Positions 6,792 through 16,095 are shown, numbered from the stretch's first letter. The stretch is DNA of 64,000 bases from JBQTIY01 sp052387675 (GCA_052387675.1 JBQTIY010000001.1:124001-188000), one strand, 5' to 3'. Program-made: numbers and translations. The notes: generated by a model not told the origin, from the letters alone.

Positions 6792-8480
6792 CTAAGGCGC
6801 GGGCGGGGCCTTGACGGGATGCGAGCCGGGCTCGCCCCCGCCCGTCGCGCCGTCGGATTCGTCCACCGTGCCGAGGATGCTCGGCAACTTCACGCCCGCC
6901 TGGCGCGCGAGTTCGTGGATCGGGGGCAGCGCGCCGATGAGATCGCGCAGCCACGCGGCCGTCGCATTGCCGTTGCGGCCGCCGCCCGCGCCACCGCCCT
7001 GGCCGTCCCAGATCGTGATCTTGTCGATCTTGAGGTTCTGGATGGCCTTGACCTGCTCGGCGACGAGCTCGGGCAACTTCTCGATGAGCAACAGAGTGGG
7101 CGCCATCTCAGGATGCGCGCCGCTCATCTCAACCAGCTTGCGGTAGCCCGCGGCCTTGGCCTCGAGCACGAGGCGAACGCCCTCGGCCTCCGCGGAGTAC
7201 TTGAAGAGGATCGCGTCGGCCTCGCCCTTGCCGATGCGGCGCACCTGCTCGGCCCGCGCCTCGGCATCGATCTCGACCTTCCGCTTGTCGATCTCCTTCT
7301 GCACGACTTCGGTCTTCTCAAGACGCGCTTGTTCCTCCTGCGTCTGCGCTTGGAAGACGTCGCGGCTTGCGTTGGCCAGCGCGACATCGCCCTGGCGCTT
7401 GGCGATGGCCTGCGCCTCGGCGAGGAGAGCGACGCTCTTCGCGATGACAGCCTTAGAGTTGTTCTCGCCCTCCACCGCCGACGCCTCGAAGGCGGCAATC
7501 TTGATGCGCTGCTCGGCCTGCGCCTCCTTCTCGCCCTGAGCGGCGCCGGCCTCGAGTTGCGCGACGCGGATGCGCTGCTCGGTGAGCGCGGCCTTCTGGC
7601 CCTGCACGGCCTTGGCCGCTTGCTCCGCCACGGCGACTTCCTTCTCGCGGTTCGCCGCCGCCTCGCCGGTGATGCCCTCGGCTTCGTACTTCGCCACGCT
7701 GACGCGTTGGTCGCGCTCGGCCATCTTCTGGCCCATAGCCGACTGCGCGCGCTGCGTCGCGACGTTGACGTCCATCTCGCGCACGGCGCCGGCCTGACCG
7801 ACATTTCCCAGCTTCTCTTGCTCGGCGACCTCGATCTTGGCCTGGTTGATCGCCTCCGACGCCGCCTTGCGCCCGATGGCCTCGATGTACCCGCTCTCGT
7901 CCGTGATGTCGCGGATGTTGACGTTGATGACGTCGAGCCCGATCTTGTTGAGCTCGTAGCCGACGTTCTTGTTGACCAGGTCGAGGAACTTCTCGCGGTC
8001 CTGGTTGATCTCCTCGATGCCCAGCGTGGCAAGCACGAGACGCATCTGGCCGAGGATGATGTCGCGCGCCTGGGCCGAGATCTGCTGGTCGGTCATGCCG
8101 AGCAGGCGTTCCGCCGCGGCGTTCATGATCTCCGGCTCGGTCGAGATGCCGATCGTGAAGGTGCTCGGGACGTTGACGCGGATGTTCTTCTTGGACAGCG
8201 CGCCGGTGAGCTCGATGTCGATCGTCAGCGGCTCGAGCGAGAGGTACTCGTAGTCCTGCACGAGCGGGACCACGAAGGTGCCGCCGCCGTGCAGGCACTT
8301 GGCCGCGCGCGCCCCCCCGACCCGGCCGTACACGACAAGGATGCGGTTGGACGGGCAGCGCCGGTACTGCCGCACGAGCAGCACCGTGAAGAACACCACG
8401 ATGAGGACGACGACGCCGATGACGGCGAAGGTGCCGAAGGCGCCGCCGAAGCCGGCGCCCTGGAGCAGGACTGCGATCAT
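6792..8480 (-). CDS. floT: Flotillin-like SPFH membrane protein (562 aa)
   Basis: Scaffold of bacterial membrane microdomains. One membrane helix near residues 15-37 is followed by a basic cluster (RQYRRCPSNR), an SPFH/band-7 domain at about 50-220 (NVPSTFTIGIST, AQARDIILGQMR, LDVINVNIRDI), then about 220 residues of Ala/Glu-rich coiled coil made of repeats such as AAxxGEKEAQAEQRI, and a Gly/Pro-rich C-terminal tail. It is cotranscribed with an NfeD-family gene 79 bp upstream, the classical pairing of the two. Start: ATG with AAAGG 10-14 nt upstream. Confidence 0.93.
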   Translation of the reverse strand: MIAVLLQGAGFGGAFGTFAVIGVVVLIVVFFTVLLVRQYRRCPSNRILVVYGRVGGARAAKCLHGGGTFVVPLVQDYEYLSLEPLTIDIELTGALSKKNIRVNVPSTFTIGISTEPEIMNAAAERLLGMTDQQISAQARDIILGQMRLVLATLGIEEINQDREKFLDLVNKNVGYELNKIGLDVINVNIRDITDESGYIEAIGRKAASEAINQAKIEVAEQEKLGNVGQAGAVREMDVNVATQRAQSAMGQKMAERDQRVSVAKYEAEGITGEAAANREKEVAVAEQAAKAVQGQKAALTEQRIRVAQLEAGAAQGEKEAQAEQRIKIAAFEASAVEGENNSKAVIAKSVALLAEAQAIAKRQGDVALANASRDVFQAQTQEEQARLEKTEVVQKEIDKRKVEIDAEARAEQVRRIGKGEADAILFKYSAEAEGVRLVLEAKAAGYRKLVEMSGAHPEMAPTLLLIEKLPELVAEQVKAIQNLKIDKITIWDGQGGGAGGGRNGNATAAWLRDLIGALPPIHELARQAGVKLPSILGTVDESDGATGGGEPGSHPVKAPPAP

Positions 8481-8559
8481 TTCTGGTCTGCCTTTCTGAT
8501 GGGGATCCTCGTCCTGTGCTCGCGACGCCGCCCGCGGGCCTCGCGCTGCGTCGAGCGGC

Positions 8560-9180
8560 TCAGCTTTGCGGCTCGACGACGATGGAGTTATCCGACTCGA
8601 CGGACAAGACCTTTACGGAGCTAAAGGCCGCGATCGACGGTCCGGAACTGCCGGCGGGCACGATGCGGCTGCGGCCCTGGACGCTCACGCGCACCTTGCC
8701 GCGACCTTGGCCGCGCGCGGGGATAGCCAAGTAGACCTGCGCCATGCTGCCGACGCACAGGCGCAGGTCGGAGAAGGGCTCGCTGTTGAGGCTGCGCATC
8801 GAGCGCGCTAGGACCGCCGCGAGCACCATGCAGAGCCCACCGAAGCCAACGGCTGCCGCCAACGACGGCAGCGAACCGAGCTGCCAGTCGATGCGGCAGG
8901 CGAGCCCCATCCAGCCTGCCCCCATGAAGAAGGCCAAGAGCGAGAGCATCGAGAAGAGCTGGAAGGCCGCGGTGCTGTCGGCGTGCTGGCTGTCCTGCGC
9001 GCCGGCGGCGTGGTCCGCCCCGCCCGCGCCCGTGTCGACGTGGACGTCAAAGTCGCCGCCGTGGTCCCCGCCGCCGCCGAACATGGCCATCGCGAGACGC
9101 GCGAGGAAAAGCAGCGTCGCGGCGGCCGCCATGACAAAGTAAACGGTCGCGTCCGTGGACTGCCCGATCGTTTCCCACAT
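8560..9180 (-). CDS. nfeD: NfeD-family membrane protein (206 aa)
   Basis: Partner of flotillin. N-terminal helix (VYFVMAAAATLLFLARLAMAMF), a Gly/Asp/His-rich cytoplasmic or external loop at about 36-65, two or three more membrane helices (about 72-125), and a C-terminal OB-fold-like region at about 140-206 (GSMAQVYLAIPARGQGRGKVRVSV). This is the short NfeD form without a protease domain. The Asp/His-rich loop (GGDHGGDFDVHVD) could bind a metal; that is inference. First gene of the NfeD-flotillin operon. Confidence 0.82.
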   Translation of the reverse strand: MWETIGQSTDATVYFVMAAAATLLFLARLAMAMFGGGGDHGGDFDVHVDTGAGGADHAAGAQDSQHADSTAAFQLFSMLSLLAFFMGAGWMGLACRIDWQLGSLPSLAAAVGFGGLCMVLAAVLARSMRSLNSEPFSDLRLCVGSMAQVYLAIPARGQGRGKVRVSVQGRSRIVPAGSSGPSIAAFSSVKVLSVESDNSIVVEPQS

Positions 9181-9401
9181 GGCTCACTCCCGAGCGGCGA
9201 GAAAGGATGGTAGGACAACGCCGAACGACCGTCAACGGCGGACGCCAGTCGGGACCGTGACGCCGCCGCTGGACAGGCGCGGGCGTGGCTCCGGGCTGGT
9301 CAGCCCTGCGAAACTCCCATATCAGATGGACCTGTTTCCGGAGAGAGGGTCAGCGACTCTCACATGCCAAGAGCGCCTGACTCGCGCTGCGAGGCCGCGG
9401 A

Positions 9402-9536
9402 TCAAGGGGGCAAATGCTCGACGCCGTTGACCTTCAGGATTCGCTTACCCGGTGGTCCTTGCGTGAACTCGACCACGTCGCCAGTTGAGAACGGGCCGTA
9501 GGCGACGCTGTCAACCCAGACATCCAAGTCCTTCAC
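9402..9536 (-). CDS. Possible small protein (44 aa)
   Basis: GTG-initiated frame reading VKDLDVWVDSVAYGPF...GDVVEFTQGPPGKRILKVNGVEHLPP. Composition and third-position GC look coding, and the strand agrees with the genes around it. No family was recognised. The open frame continues upstream of the GTG, so it may be the remains of a longer gene. Confidence 0.3.
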   Translation of the reverse strand: MKDLDVWVDSVAYGPFSTGDVVEFTQGPPGKRILKVNGVEHLPP

Positions 9537-9621
9537 ACGTAACTCGCCCTGCTCTGCGTTACGAGTCTTGCGTCGCGCCGACGATTGACCGCGATCGAGT
9601 TCGAAGCGTGAAGAGGAAAGT

Positions 9622-10014
9622 TCATGGCGAAACCGCTCCGTGTCTCGGCAGCCTGCGCCCTCGCCGCTGCCCTCTCCGGTGCTTGGCGGCGCTCAGGCAC
9701 GCCAACACGAGTGCCACGAACGCAATCGTCCAGGCGGCAAACTTGCCGACCGCGGCGGCCGCAGTTCCTGTCGGCAGCACGTTAGCCACGCACTGACCTC
9801 CGAAGCTGACGGCCAGGAGCGCGCAAATCCGGGCCGGCAAGCCTGAAGAGTCGTGAAACCACCCCCGGTGCTCCAGCACTGCGATGAGTGCCTGGGCGAC
9901 TGCGACCCAAAGATAGATCGCCCAGGGCGGGACCATCCGAAACATCCAGCCGACAATGAGCAGCACGGCCACCGCGGCAAGCGTCAGTTGAAGCGACAGT
10001 CGCCGGCTACTCAT
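9622..10014 (-). CDS. Small integral membrane protein (130 aa)
   Basis: Four hydrophobic segments (about 10-28, 31-50, 64-82 and 88-108) and an Arg-rich C-terminal tail (KHRRGQRRGRR) predicted to lie in the cytoplasm. It starts with an ATG at 10014, 79 bp downstream of the exported propeller gene stop on the same strand. No family was recognised; the function is unknown. Confidence 0.6.
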   Translation of the reverse strand: MSSRRLSLQLTLAAVAVLLIVGWMFRMVPPWAIYLWVAVAQALIAVLEHRGWFHDSSGLPARICALLAVSFGGQCVANVLPTGTAAAAVGKFAAWTIAFVALVLACLSAAKHRRGQRRGRRLPRHGAVSP

Positions 10015-10093
10015 CGTGCCGCACTTGGCCCGCGAATCGAGTGAACCAAGCCCAGTTCTGGGCCCTTCCGCCGGAGCCGCGATTGCAATGCCC

Positions 10094-12586
10094 TCACGGC
10101 ACGTCCGCCCGCAGCGCGTTGCTCAGCGCGACGCCGCAGACCGCCGCCGCGTCCTGAATCGCGTACTGAAAGTAGAGGCTCAGGCCGGACAACCCACTGG
10201 GCCAACTCGGCCAAGCGAGCGGAATGCCCCCGCCGCCGTCCGTGTTCAGCGAGAACTGGAAGGCGAGGGGCACTGGCACCAGAGTGCCGCACTTAAACGG
10301 CGAGGGTGTGCTGGCCAGCGAGAGGAAGAGGATCGCGTTGGCCGACGACGCGGCCTGGCTCAAGGTGAGGGCGCCCGAGCTACCTGTCGTCAGCGGGCCG
10401 GTACCCACAAGCGACGGGTCGCCGATCACGCCTGCCAGGGCAAAACCGAGGTCGGCCCAGGGAATGTTGTCGAGGTCGAACACGTAGGCCGCGCCCGAGG
10501 TGAACCCACCAGTGTCCTCGTCGTACGCACCCGCGACGACCACTTCGCCGGAGAGGGAGACTGACTCGCCGAACCGGTCCGCCGTGCCGGTGTTCGAAGC
10601 CTTGACGTAGGCGGCCTGGCTCCAGTTCGCCCCGCCGCGCACGAAAACGTAGACCGCACCGGACTGGGGCGCGCTGTTGTCGCCCTGGTCACCGTCCACG
10701 CCCGTCGCGACGCTGGCTTCGGACCAGGCTCCGACCACGGTCGTGTCGCCGGCGACCGAGACCGAGGTGCCGAATCGGTCATTCGGATCGGTGTTCGAGG
10801 CCTTCAGGTAAGCCTGCTGGCTCCAGTTCGCCCCGCTGCGCGCGAAGACGTAGGCGGCGCCCGAGTCCTGGGAGCTGTTGTCGATCGTGTCGCCGTCCAC
10901 GCCGGTGGCGTTGCTGTCTTCAAAGGCCGCCCCCACAACGATCGTGTCCCCGTCAACCGAGACCGAGTAGCCGAAGATGTCGCCCGCACTCGTGTTGGAG
11001 GCCTTCAGGTAGGCCTGTTGGCTCCACATCGTTCCGCTGCGCACGAAGACGTACGCCGCGCCGGCCCCGCTTGCGCTGTTGTCGATCTGGCCACCGTTCA
11101 CGCCCGTTGCGCTGTTGTCCTCCCCGGAGGCCCCTACGACCAGGGTGTCATCGGAGACCGAAACCGAGACGCCGAACGCGTCCTCCGAGCCGGTGTTCGA
11201 GGCCTTCAGGTAGGCCTGCTGGCTCCAGGTCACTCCGCTGCGCACAAAGACGTAGGCCGCGCCGGCGGTCGTGGAGCTGTCGTTGCCCTGGTTGCCGTTC
11301 ACGCCGGTGGTATTGCTGTCTTCAAAGACCGCCCCGACGACGATCGTGTCCCCGGAGATCGAGACCGAGCCGCCGAACCGGTCATCCGTGAATGTGTTCG
11401 AGGCCTTCAGATAGGCCTGCTGGCTCCAGGTCACTCCGCTGCGCACAAAGACGTAGGCCGCGCCGGCGTCTGGGGCACCGTTCGCCTGGCTGCCATTCAC
11501 CCCCGTGGCACTGCTCTCTTCGCCTTTCGCCCCCACGACAAGCGTGTCGCCGGAAACCGAAACCGAGCAGCCGAACGCGTCCCCCGACCCGGTGTTCGAG
11601 GCCTTCAGGTAGGCCTGCTGGCTCCAGCTAGCTCCGCTGCGCACGAAGACATAGGCTGCGCCGGAGTCGAAGGAGCTGTTGTTGCTCCCATCGCCATCCA
11701 CGCCGGTTGCGTTGCTGTCCTCTCGGCTGGCCCCCACGACGACGGTGTTGCCGGACACGGAGACCGACTCGCCGAACCGGTCCTGCGCTCCGGTGTTCGA
11801 GGCCTGGAGAAAGGCCTGCTGCGCGATCGGGTCGATCGTGAGCGGGTAGCGCGCGCCGCGCTCATCGATTGTTAATAGTAGCCCGGTGGCGACCGGCTCG
11901 AAGCGGGCGGGCAGCTTACGACTGTCAGCGTCGAACACGGTCAGGCCCGCGTAGGTGACCCCCACGGCACCGTCGCCGTTCACAAACTGGACGCCACGCC
12001 CGTCGGCCTGTACCTGCGCTGCCAGATCACCGCGAACCGCGAGAGTGAAGGTCAGCGGGCCTTCTCGATCCTGCGGCGGTTGCTGCCGCACGGTATAGCC
12101 GTGCTCCAGTCCACGCGCGTCGTTGACGTACCACTCCTGCACCGTGGCGTCCCAGTCGTAGGCCACGCGCTCGCCGTCGGCAGCAACCTGCGCCGCGCCC
12201 GCAATCGCGCGCTCCTGCCCGGCGAAGCCGTAGCTCTCGAGTTGCAGGCCCCACGCCCAGCCGCCAGCGTCGGGCTGCACCGTGAACCCGCGGCCGTCGA
12301 AGTGTGTCGTCCACTGCTGGCCCGGATTGCGTGCGGCGAAGCCCCCACTCAGTGGGGTGGCAGCGTGCCGAACTGCGTCGTGCGCCTGTCGGATGCTGGA
12401 CCAATCGTCAGCACTTAGGCCATCTGACACAGCATCGAGCGGGCGCTCGTTCACGGCCTGACCACTCAACTCCGGCTGGAGGGTCAGGGCTGCAAAGATC
12501 AACGCAGAAAGAGCGATGAGTCGAGAGACTTGCGCGGATGCGCGCCGTGTCGTGGGCAGCGCGACCGAGCAGTTAACCACGCCCAT
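10094..12586 (-). CDS. Exported FG-GAP beta-propeller protein with C-terminal SNAL module (830 aa)
   Basis: The ATG at 12586 (MGVVNCSVALP) opens a signal peptide ending near ELSGQA (about residue 45). A region of about 200 residues follows, with weak similarity to hydrolase-associated N-domains. Then come seven repeats of about 65 residues of the FG-GAP type (QAYLKASNTGxxDxFGxSVSVSGDTxVVGAxxEDSNATGV...GAAYVFVRSG), which should close a propeller. The last 120 residues are the same module as in the 563-aa protein at 2283, with PFKCGTLVPVP and SLYFQYAIQDAAAVCG. Surface or extracellular location is likely; ligand unknown. The longer open frame upstream of 12586 lies in the leader repeat and is not coding. 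Confidence 0.9.
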   Translation of the reverse strand: MGVVNCSVALPTTRRASAQVSRLIALSALIFAALTLQPELSGQAVNERPLDAVSDGLSADDWSSIRQAHDAVRHAATPLSGGFAARNPGQQWTTHFDGRGFTVQPDAGGWAWGLQLESYGFAGQERAIAGAAQVAADGERVAYDWDATVQEWYVNDARGLEHGYTVRQQPPQDREGPLTFTLAVRGDLAAQVQADGRGVQFVNGDGAVGVTYAGLTVFDADSRKLPARFEPVATGLLLTIDERGARYPLTIDPIAQQAFLQASNTGAQDRFGESVSVSGNTVVVGASREDSNATGVDGDGSNNSSFDSGAAYVFVRSGASWSQQAYLKASNTGSGDAFGCSVSVSGDTLVVGAKGEESSATGVNGSQANGAPDAGAAYVFVRSGVTWSQQAYLKASNTFTDDRFGGSVSISGDTIVVGAVFEDSNTTGVNGNQGNDSSTTAGAAYVFVRSGVTWSQQAYLKASNTGSEDAFGVSVSVSDDTLVVGASGEDNSATGVNGGQIDNSASGAGAAYVFVRSGTMWSQQAYLKASNTSAGDIFGYSVSVDGDTIVVGAAFEDSNATGVDGDTIDNSSQDSGAAYVFARSGANWSQQAYLKASNTDPNDRFGTSVSVAGDTTVVGAWSEASVATGVDGDQGDNSAPQSGAVYVFVRGGANWSQAAYVKASNTGTADRFGESVSLSGEVVVAGAYDEDTGGFTSGAAYVFDLDNIPWADLGFALAGVIGDPSLVGTGPLTTGSSGALTLSQAASSANAILFLSLASTPSPFKCGTLVPVPLAFQFSLNTDGGGGIPLAWPSWPSGLSGLSLYFQYAIQDAAAVCGVALSNALRADVP

Positions 12587-12830
12587 TTCCGGCCCTTTCT
12601 CGTGAGAGCAAGAGAGCGTTGTAACCGCACTCGCGCGGGGCGTGAAGGATGCGGCGGTCAACTGAATGCGAGCCGCACCACGCACGCGTCGCGCCCAACA
12701 CGACACCCCTCGCAAACACGCGCAGAACGGGCGATTCCTGGCCCTCGTCGCGCGGCCGGTCGCGGCGCTCGCCAAGCCTTCCCAACGCCCCGCCCGCACC
12801 CGCCTCGTTCGCACGGAGGCGATGGTTCCC
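12584..12830 (-). repeat. 247-bp direct repeat, left copy (B)
   Basis: Same length and roughly 85% identical by eye to 42,379-42,625, same orientation. Its distal end GATGGTTCCC is the 3' terminus of tRNA-Gln including CCA, as in the right copy, but here the tRNA body is missing. The proximal end is the start codon of the 830-aa exported protein. The first 75 bp also match the leader at 3972. Confidence 0.85.
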
Positions 12831-13097
12831 CATGACCCATCCAGGTGCGAACTGGCTCGCGGTTCGAGCTTCGCAGGAAGTTTGGCCGAGACCGCACCAG
12901 GCGCGAACTCGGTCAACTCGATGAGATCCCTTGCTGAACAGGCCGTCAACTGAGCTGACATGCCACTCCGGCGGGGCTCAAAGGCAACTTCGTCTCGGCC
13001 GTGCGACCTCGAGGATCGCCAATCCCGGCCCGAATTCGTCCCGCGCAAGTTTCTGTGGGTCACACCATCATGATGATCCTCTGGTCACTCCCATTGA

Positions 13098-13133
13098 CCC
13101 CGCCAAGCACGAACTGACTCGTGCTTGGCGGGG
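13098..13133. terminator. Perfect 15-bp stem hairpin
   Basis: CCCCGCCAAGCACGA, a 6-nt loop, then its exact reverse complement. It lies about 80 nt past the stop of the exported cysteine-rich protein gene. No T-run follows on either strand, so it is not a textbook intrinsic terminator, but a transcription-ending or RNA-protecting role is plausible. The rest of the 12,831-13,212 gap shows no gene. Confidence 0.5.
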
Positions 13134-13212
13134 CGGCTCGTGGACGCGAAGGACCCGTTCTGCACGAGTTCGAAGCGAACAACTCATCGCAGAACGCACT
13201 GGCTTCAACAAC

Positions 13213-14193
13213 TCACTTCTGACAACGCGGGTTCTCGCAAGTTCCCTTGCCGTGGGGTATCCAGCAGCCTCCGCCGACTACGGGCTGTGCGTTGGGCGCG
13301 CTGCAAGCTGGATCGCCATCAGGATGCCAGCCCCACGGACCCTTGTGCGGCTCCGGCGGCTTTGGCACCGTCGAACCTGGCAGCGCCGGGCCCGCTGGTC
13401 CCCACACGTCATCAGACTGTCCGTAGGCGGCAGCACATGCAAGGCAAACAATTACAGCCGGAACCACTACGCCGCCGGACCCAACAGATCCCGCACACGC
13501 CGTTAGAGCCACCCACCAAGGGCAAGGCTCAACGAACTCGAGCGCCAGGCTAGTGCCCCGGGACATCCTTTCCACTTCAGTGATGATCTGACGGTCCTGA
13601 AGCACTCGCTGGAGAAACTCCAAGAGCAGTCCATCCTCCGGAGCGCTCTGATCGATGACGTACGTTCGAGTTCTGGCATCGGCGGACAAACGCTGGATCC
13701 CACCGACGCGCTCCACAATCTCTGGTCCATCGACGTATACCAGCAGATCCTGCGTGACACCGGCCACTCGGACCTGAACGAACTGAATGCCAGATATCTG
13801 GCCTCCTATGACTCGGCCCACTTCCAATCCAGAGTGCCCGCGAAGAATGATGAGTGCCCCGTTTGCTGCTGGCAACGAGAAGATCTCGCCATGATCGACT
13901 CCGAATGCACTTCGCAGTCTGGCCTGAGCGTCCACTGTTACAGCATGCCCGGAGAGTGGCGATTGCTTGGGTACGACTGTTAGCGCACTTTCTGCCGCTG
14001 GCTCGACTTGCTCCGTCTCTGCGGAGCACTCACTAACGCCGCCTTGCACCGCGGTGCTGGTCGCATGATGTCTCGTGGCTGAACTCACAAGTGCACTCTC
14101 GCTTGATTCTACGGCGACCTGCCCGGTGACGGACGCCGTCGCGAGCATGGCAAGGAGAAGTGCGAGGACAACTGTCAGACTTAAAGAACTCAT
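13213..14193 (-). CDS. Exported protein with cysteine-rich hydrophobic C-terminal segment (326 aa)
   Basis: The ATG at 14193 is set by the ribosome site AAGGAA 6 nt upstream and by a clear signal peptide (MSSLSLTVVLALLLAMLATASVTGQ). The middle part (about 90-225) is an ordinary globular region of unknown family. Near residue 230 there is a segment CPWW...C...C.AC rich in Gly, Ala and Val, then a Pro/Gly-rich stretch and a cysteine-bearing tail ending CENPRCQ. Hydrophobic Gly/Ala/Cys segments after a cleavable body resemble precursors of bacteriocins such as halocin C8, but this is only a resemblance. It lies downstream of an HTH gene and a small exported protein on the same strand. Confidence 0.75.
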   Translation of the reverse strand: MSSLSLTVVLALLLAMLATASVTGQVAVESSESALVSSATRHHATSTAVQGGVSECSAETEQVEPAAESALTVVPKQSPLSGHAVTVDAQARLRSAFGVDHGEIFSLPAANGALIILRGHSGLEVGRVIGGQISGIQFVQVRVAGVTQDLLVYVDGPEIVERVGGIQRLSADARTRTYVIDQSAPEDGLLLEFLQRVLQDRQIITEVERMSRGTSLALEFVEPCPWWVALTACAGSVGSGGVVVPAVIVCLACAAAYGQSDDVWGPAGPALPGSTVPKPPEPHKGPWGWHPDGDPACSAPNAQPVVGGGCWIPHGKGTCENPRCQK

Positions 14194-14707
14194 GGTCTGT
14201 TCCTTTCGTAGTGAAGACTGGGTCATGAACACGTGGAGCGCGAGTAACGAGCGCTGAAAGCCGAGGAACTGCGAGCTGCACCCGTGTGACTGGCTCGCAG
14301 CTCCTCGACCCCGTTCTCTCTCGTCCCTCACACCTGCCGAAGCCACAGAAGCACGAATGGTCAGAGGTAGTGTCGAGCACGACTTGCTCACAGCTAACTC
14401 GACATCGACAGTACTTGCGCGTGCAATCATGTGGCTCCAACAACCGCACTCTGCACTGCAAGCCGAACGCGTGCTGACACGAACCCGGATCGTTCCATTG
14501 CCAGTACCGAAGGCGATGGCGATACTCTGATCAGCTCACGTTGGCCAACACGCATGAACAGGCCGCCGGAACTGGAACCGCGCAGCGGCGCCATGACCGA
14601 TTGGGACGGCCTCCAACCCCGAACAGCGTCACAACCCCACTGTTGACACTGGGGTGTTAACGGATTGCTGCCTGTTCACCTGGACCGCAAAGCTGTTGTG
14701 CGTCCGG
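14194..14707. other. Intergenic region, 514 bp, no gene seen
   Basis: Between the exported cysteine-rich gene and the small exported protein gene. Frames on both strands here are short, start in poor context and match nothing. The AAGGAA ribosome site of the downstream gene is at its left end. It probably holds that gene's promoter. Confidence 0.5.
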
Positions 14708-15136
14708 CTAGCTCAGGGCTATAGCGAACAGCACCAAGGGTCCAGTAGGCATTCCGCGGGGCTGCATCACCCAGTGGCGCTCGATGCCGCGATCAGAGAT
14801 CGTGACCCATCCAAGCAGGTGAATCGCACCGGTCCGGGAATCGATGCGGAAGTAGTAGATCCGCGACTCACGCGGTAGCGCAGCGCTCAGCGAAGTGGCA
14901 GAAGAGCCGCTCGAGTTGGATTGATTAGAGTTGGCAGTGGACCCGCCTCCGCCGCCGGCTAGAGCCGCTGGCGGAGCCTCCGGAGCCTCTTTCGATGTCG
15001 GAGGACTTGGTGGTCCGACGGGCCGGGGCGGATAGCTCCAGTCGCCGGTCATTTGTGCTGAAGCAAGCCCGGTAAGAACCAGGAGGGCTGACATGCTCCG
15101 AAGGATGGCAACCCAGGCAATGTGTGGAGTCTTCAC
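14708..15136 (-). CDS. Small exported protein coupled to HTH gene (142 aa)
   Basis: Start taken as the GTG at 15136, because its bases overlap the stop of the HTH gene as GTGA and AAGGAAG lies 6 nt upstream; a TTG at 15142 is in the same frame. Signal peptide to about residue 28 (LTGLASAQ), then a Pro-rich segment (SYPPRPVGPPSPP), a Gly/Ser/Asn linker, and a folded-looking end of about 60 residues (SRIYYFRIDSRTGAIHLLGWV). Family unknown. Translational coupling implies the HTH protein and this exported protein work in one process. Confidence 0.7.
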   Translation of the reverse strand: MKTPHIAWVAILRSMSALLVLTGLASAQMTGDWSYPPRPVGPPSPPTSKEAPEAPPAALAGGGGGSTANSNQSNSSGSSATSLSAALPRESRIYYFRIDSRTGAIHLLGWVTISDRGIERHWVMQPRGMPTGPLVLFAIALS

Positions 15137-16095
15137 GAGCAACTTCCTTTCATCGAGATAGCCAGGCGTTCAAAAAGCTGAGGCTGACAATGACGCCAAT
15201 GTGAGAACACACGCTCGGTCGTTTGCGTCTGGAGGACATAGATGACATGCGCGTTGTAGACAGCAATGGCTTGTTGAGCAGCCTTTTCCGACCAGGCACA
15301 AGCTCCGGACCAGCCGCGTTCGAACATGCGATCAACAACTCGAACGAGATTGGTCCAGTGGCCGTGTGTCGTTGCTTGCGGGCTGCGACAGACTTCAAGC
15401 AGCCCGGTCATTCCAGCGTCGACCAATTCACTGGACTGCTGAAACATGCCGATCTGAATGCGCGCGAAGGAAGCGTAGCCAAGGGCACGATGTTCGCCAG
15501 CCACACGAAACTCATCTTGAGCATCCTGTAAGATGCACGACTCCAACTCGCCGATACGCCGCAACGTATCGCGCAAGAGATCCGGCGAGGCTACCGAGAA
15601 ATCAGCGCGCGAAGCGCTGCAGCCCAATGTGAGCAAGCAGTTAGTAGCCATCGGCGCGCGAACACGCAACGGCGCCGATAGCGAATGAGCACAGAGCTCG
15701 GCGCTGAGCGAGAGAGCCGTTAACGGTTCGTACTTCTGCTCGTCTAGCAGTGTCTCACAGCGGGACGCATGGTTGTAGAACCACACCAGGACATCGTCAC
15801 TAGGATCTGCTGAGGCCGGAATCGGTGCGACCAGCGGGACTTCATCGATCACGCAACACCGGCGCTCGATCAGCTCGACGATTCGCCACGTCTTTGGACG
15901 ACCGACCAAGGGCTGAATCGTCCCGTTCAGGAACTTCGTCAGGCTGGGTCGCGGCACTCCAAGATGATCGGCCAAGCGATCCTGACTATTGTGACCTCGC
16001 TCCATCCATCGCTGGGCAAGTGATCGAGCATTCTCGATGCGGGTCTTCTGGAAGCTGCTCAACACCACGTTTCGGCGAAATACTCGCGAACTCAT
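15133..16095 (-). CDS. HTH protein with long C-terminal helical domain (320 aa)
   Basis: DNA-binding protein: a Cro/C1-like helix-turn-helix at about residues 35-65 (SQDRLADHLGVPRPSLTKFLNGT) and about 200 residues of helical, TPR-like character behind it (ELCAHSL, GYASFARIQIGMFQQ, AAQQAIAVYNAHV). The plan of N-terminal HTH plus helical sensor domain recalls peptide-responsive regulators of Gram-positive bacteria, but no specific family was recognised. The ATG at 16095 has GGGAGG 7 nt upstream. A palindrome covers this ribosome site (next entry). It heads an operon with the small exported protein. Confidence 0.75.
   Translation of the reverse strand: MSSRVFRRNVVLSSFQKTRIENARSLAQRWMERGHNSQDRLADHLGVPRPSLTKFLNGTIQPLVGRPKTWRIVELIERRCCVIDEVPLVAPIPASADPSDDVLVWFYNHASRCETLLDEQKYEPLTALSLSAELCAHSLSAPLRVRAPMATNCLLTLGCSASRADFSVASPDLLRDTLRRIGELESCILQDAQDEFRVAGEHRALGYASFARIQIGMFQQSSELVDAGMTGLLEVCRSPQATTHGHWTNLVRVVDRMFERGWSGACAWSEKAAQQAIAVYNAHVIYVLQTQTTERVFSHWRHCQPQLFERLAISMKGSCS

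Noticed and set aside
6819..8624. Plus-strand open frame of 601 codons opposite the flotillin gene
   Set aside because: It mirrors the Ala/Glu-rich coiled coil of flotillin; the minus strand has a full family match, and the plus frame is Leu/Arg/Asp-rich with no domain.
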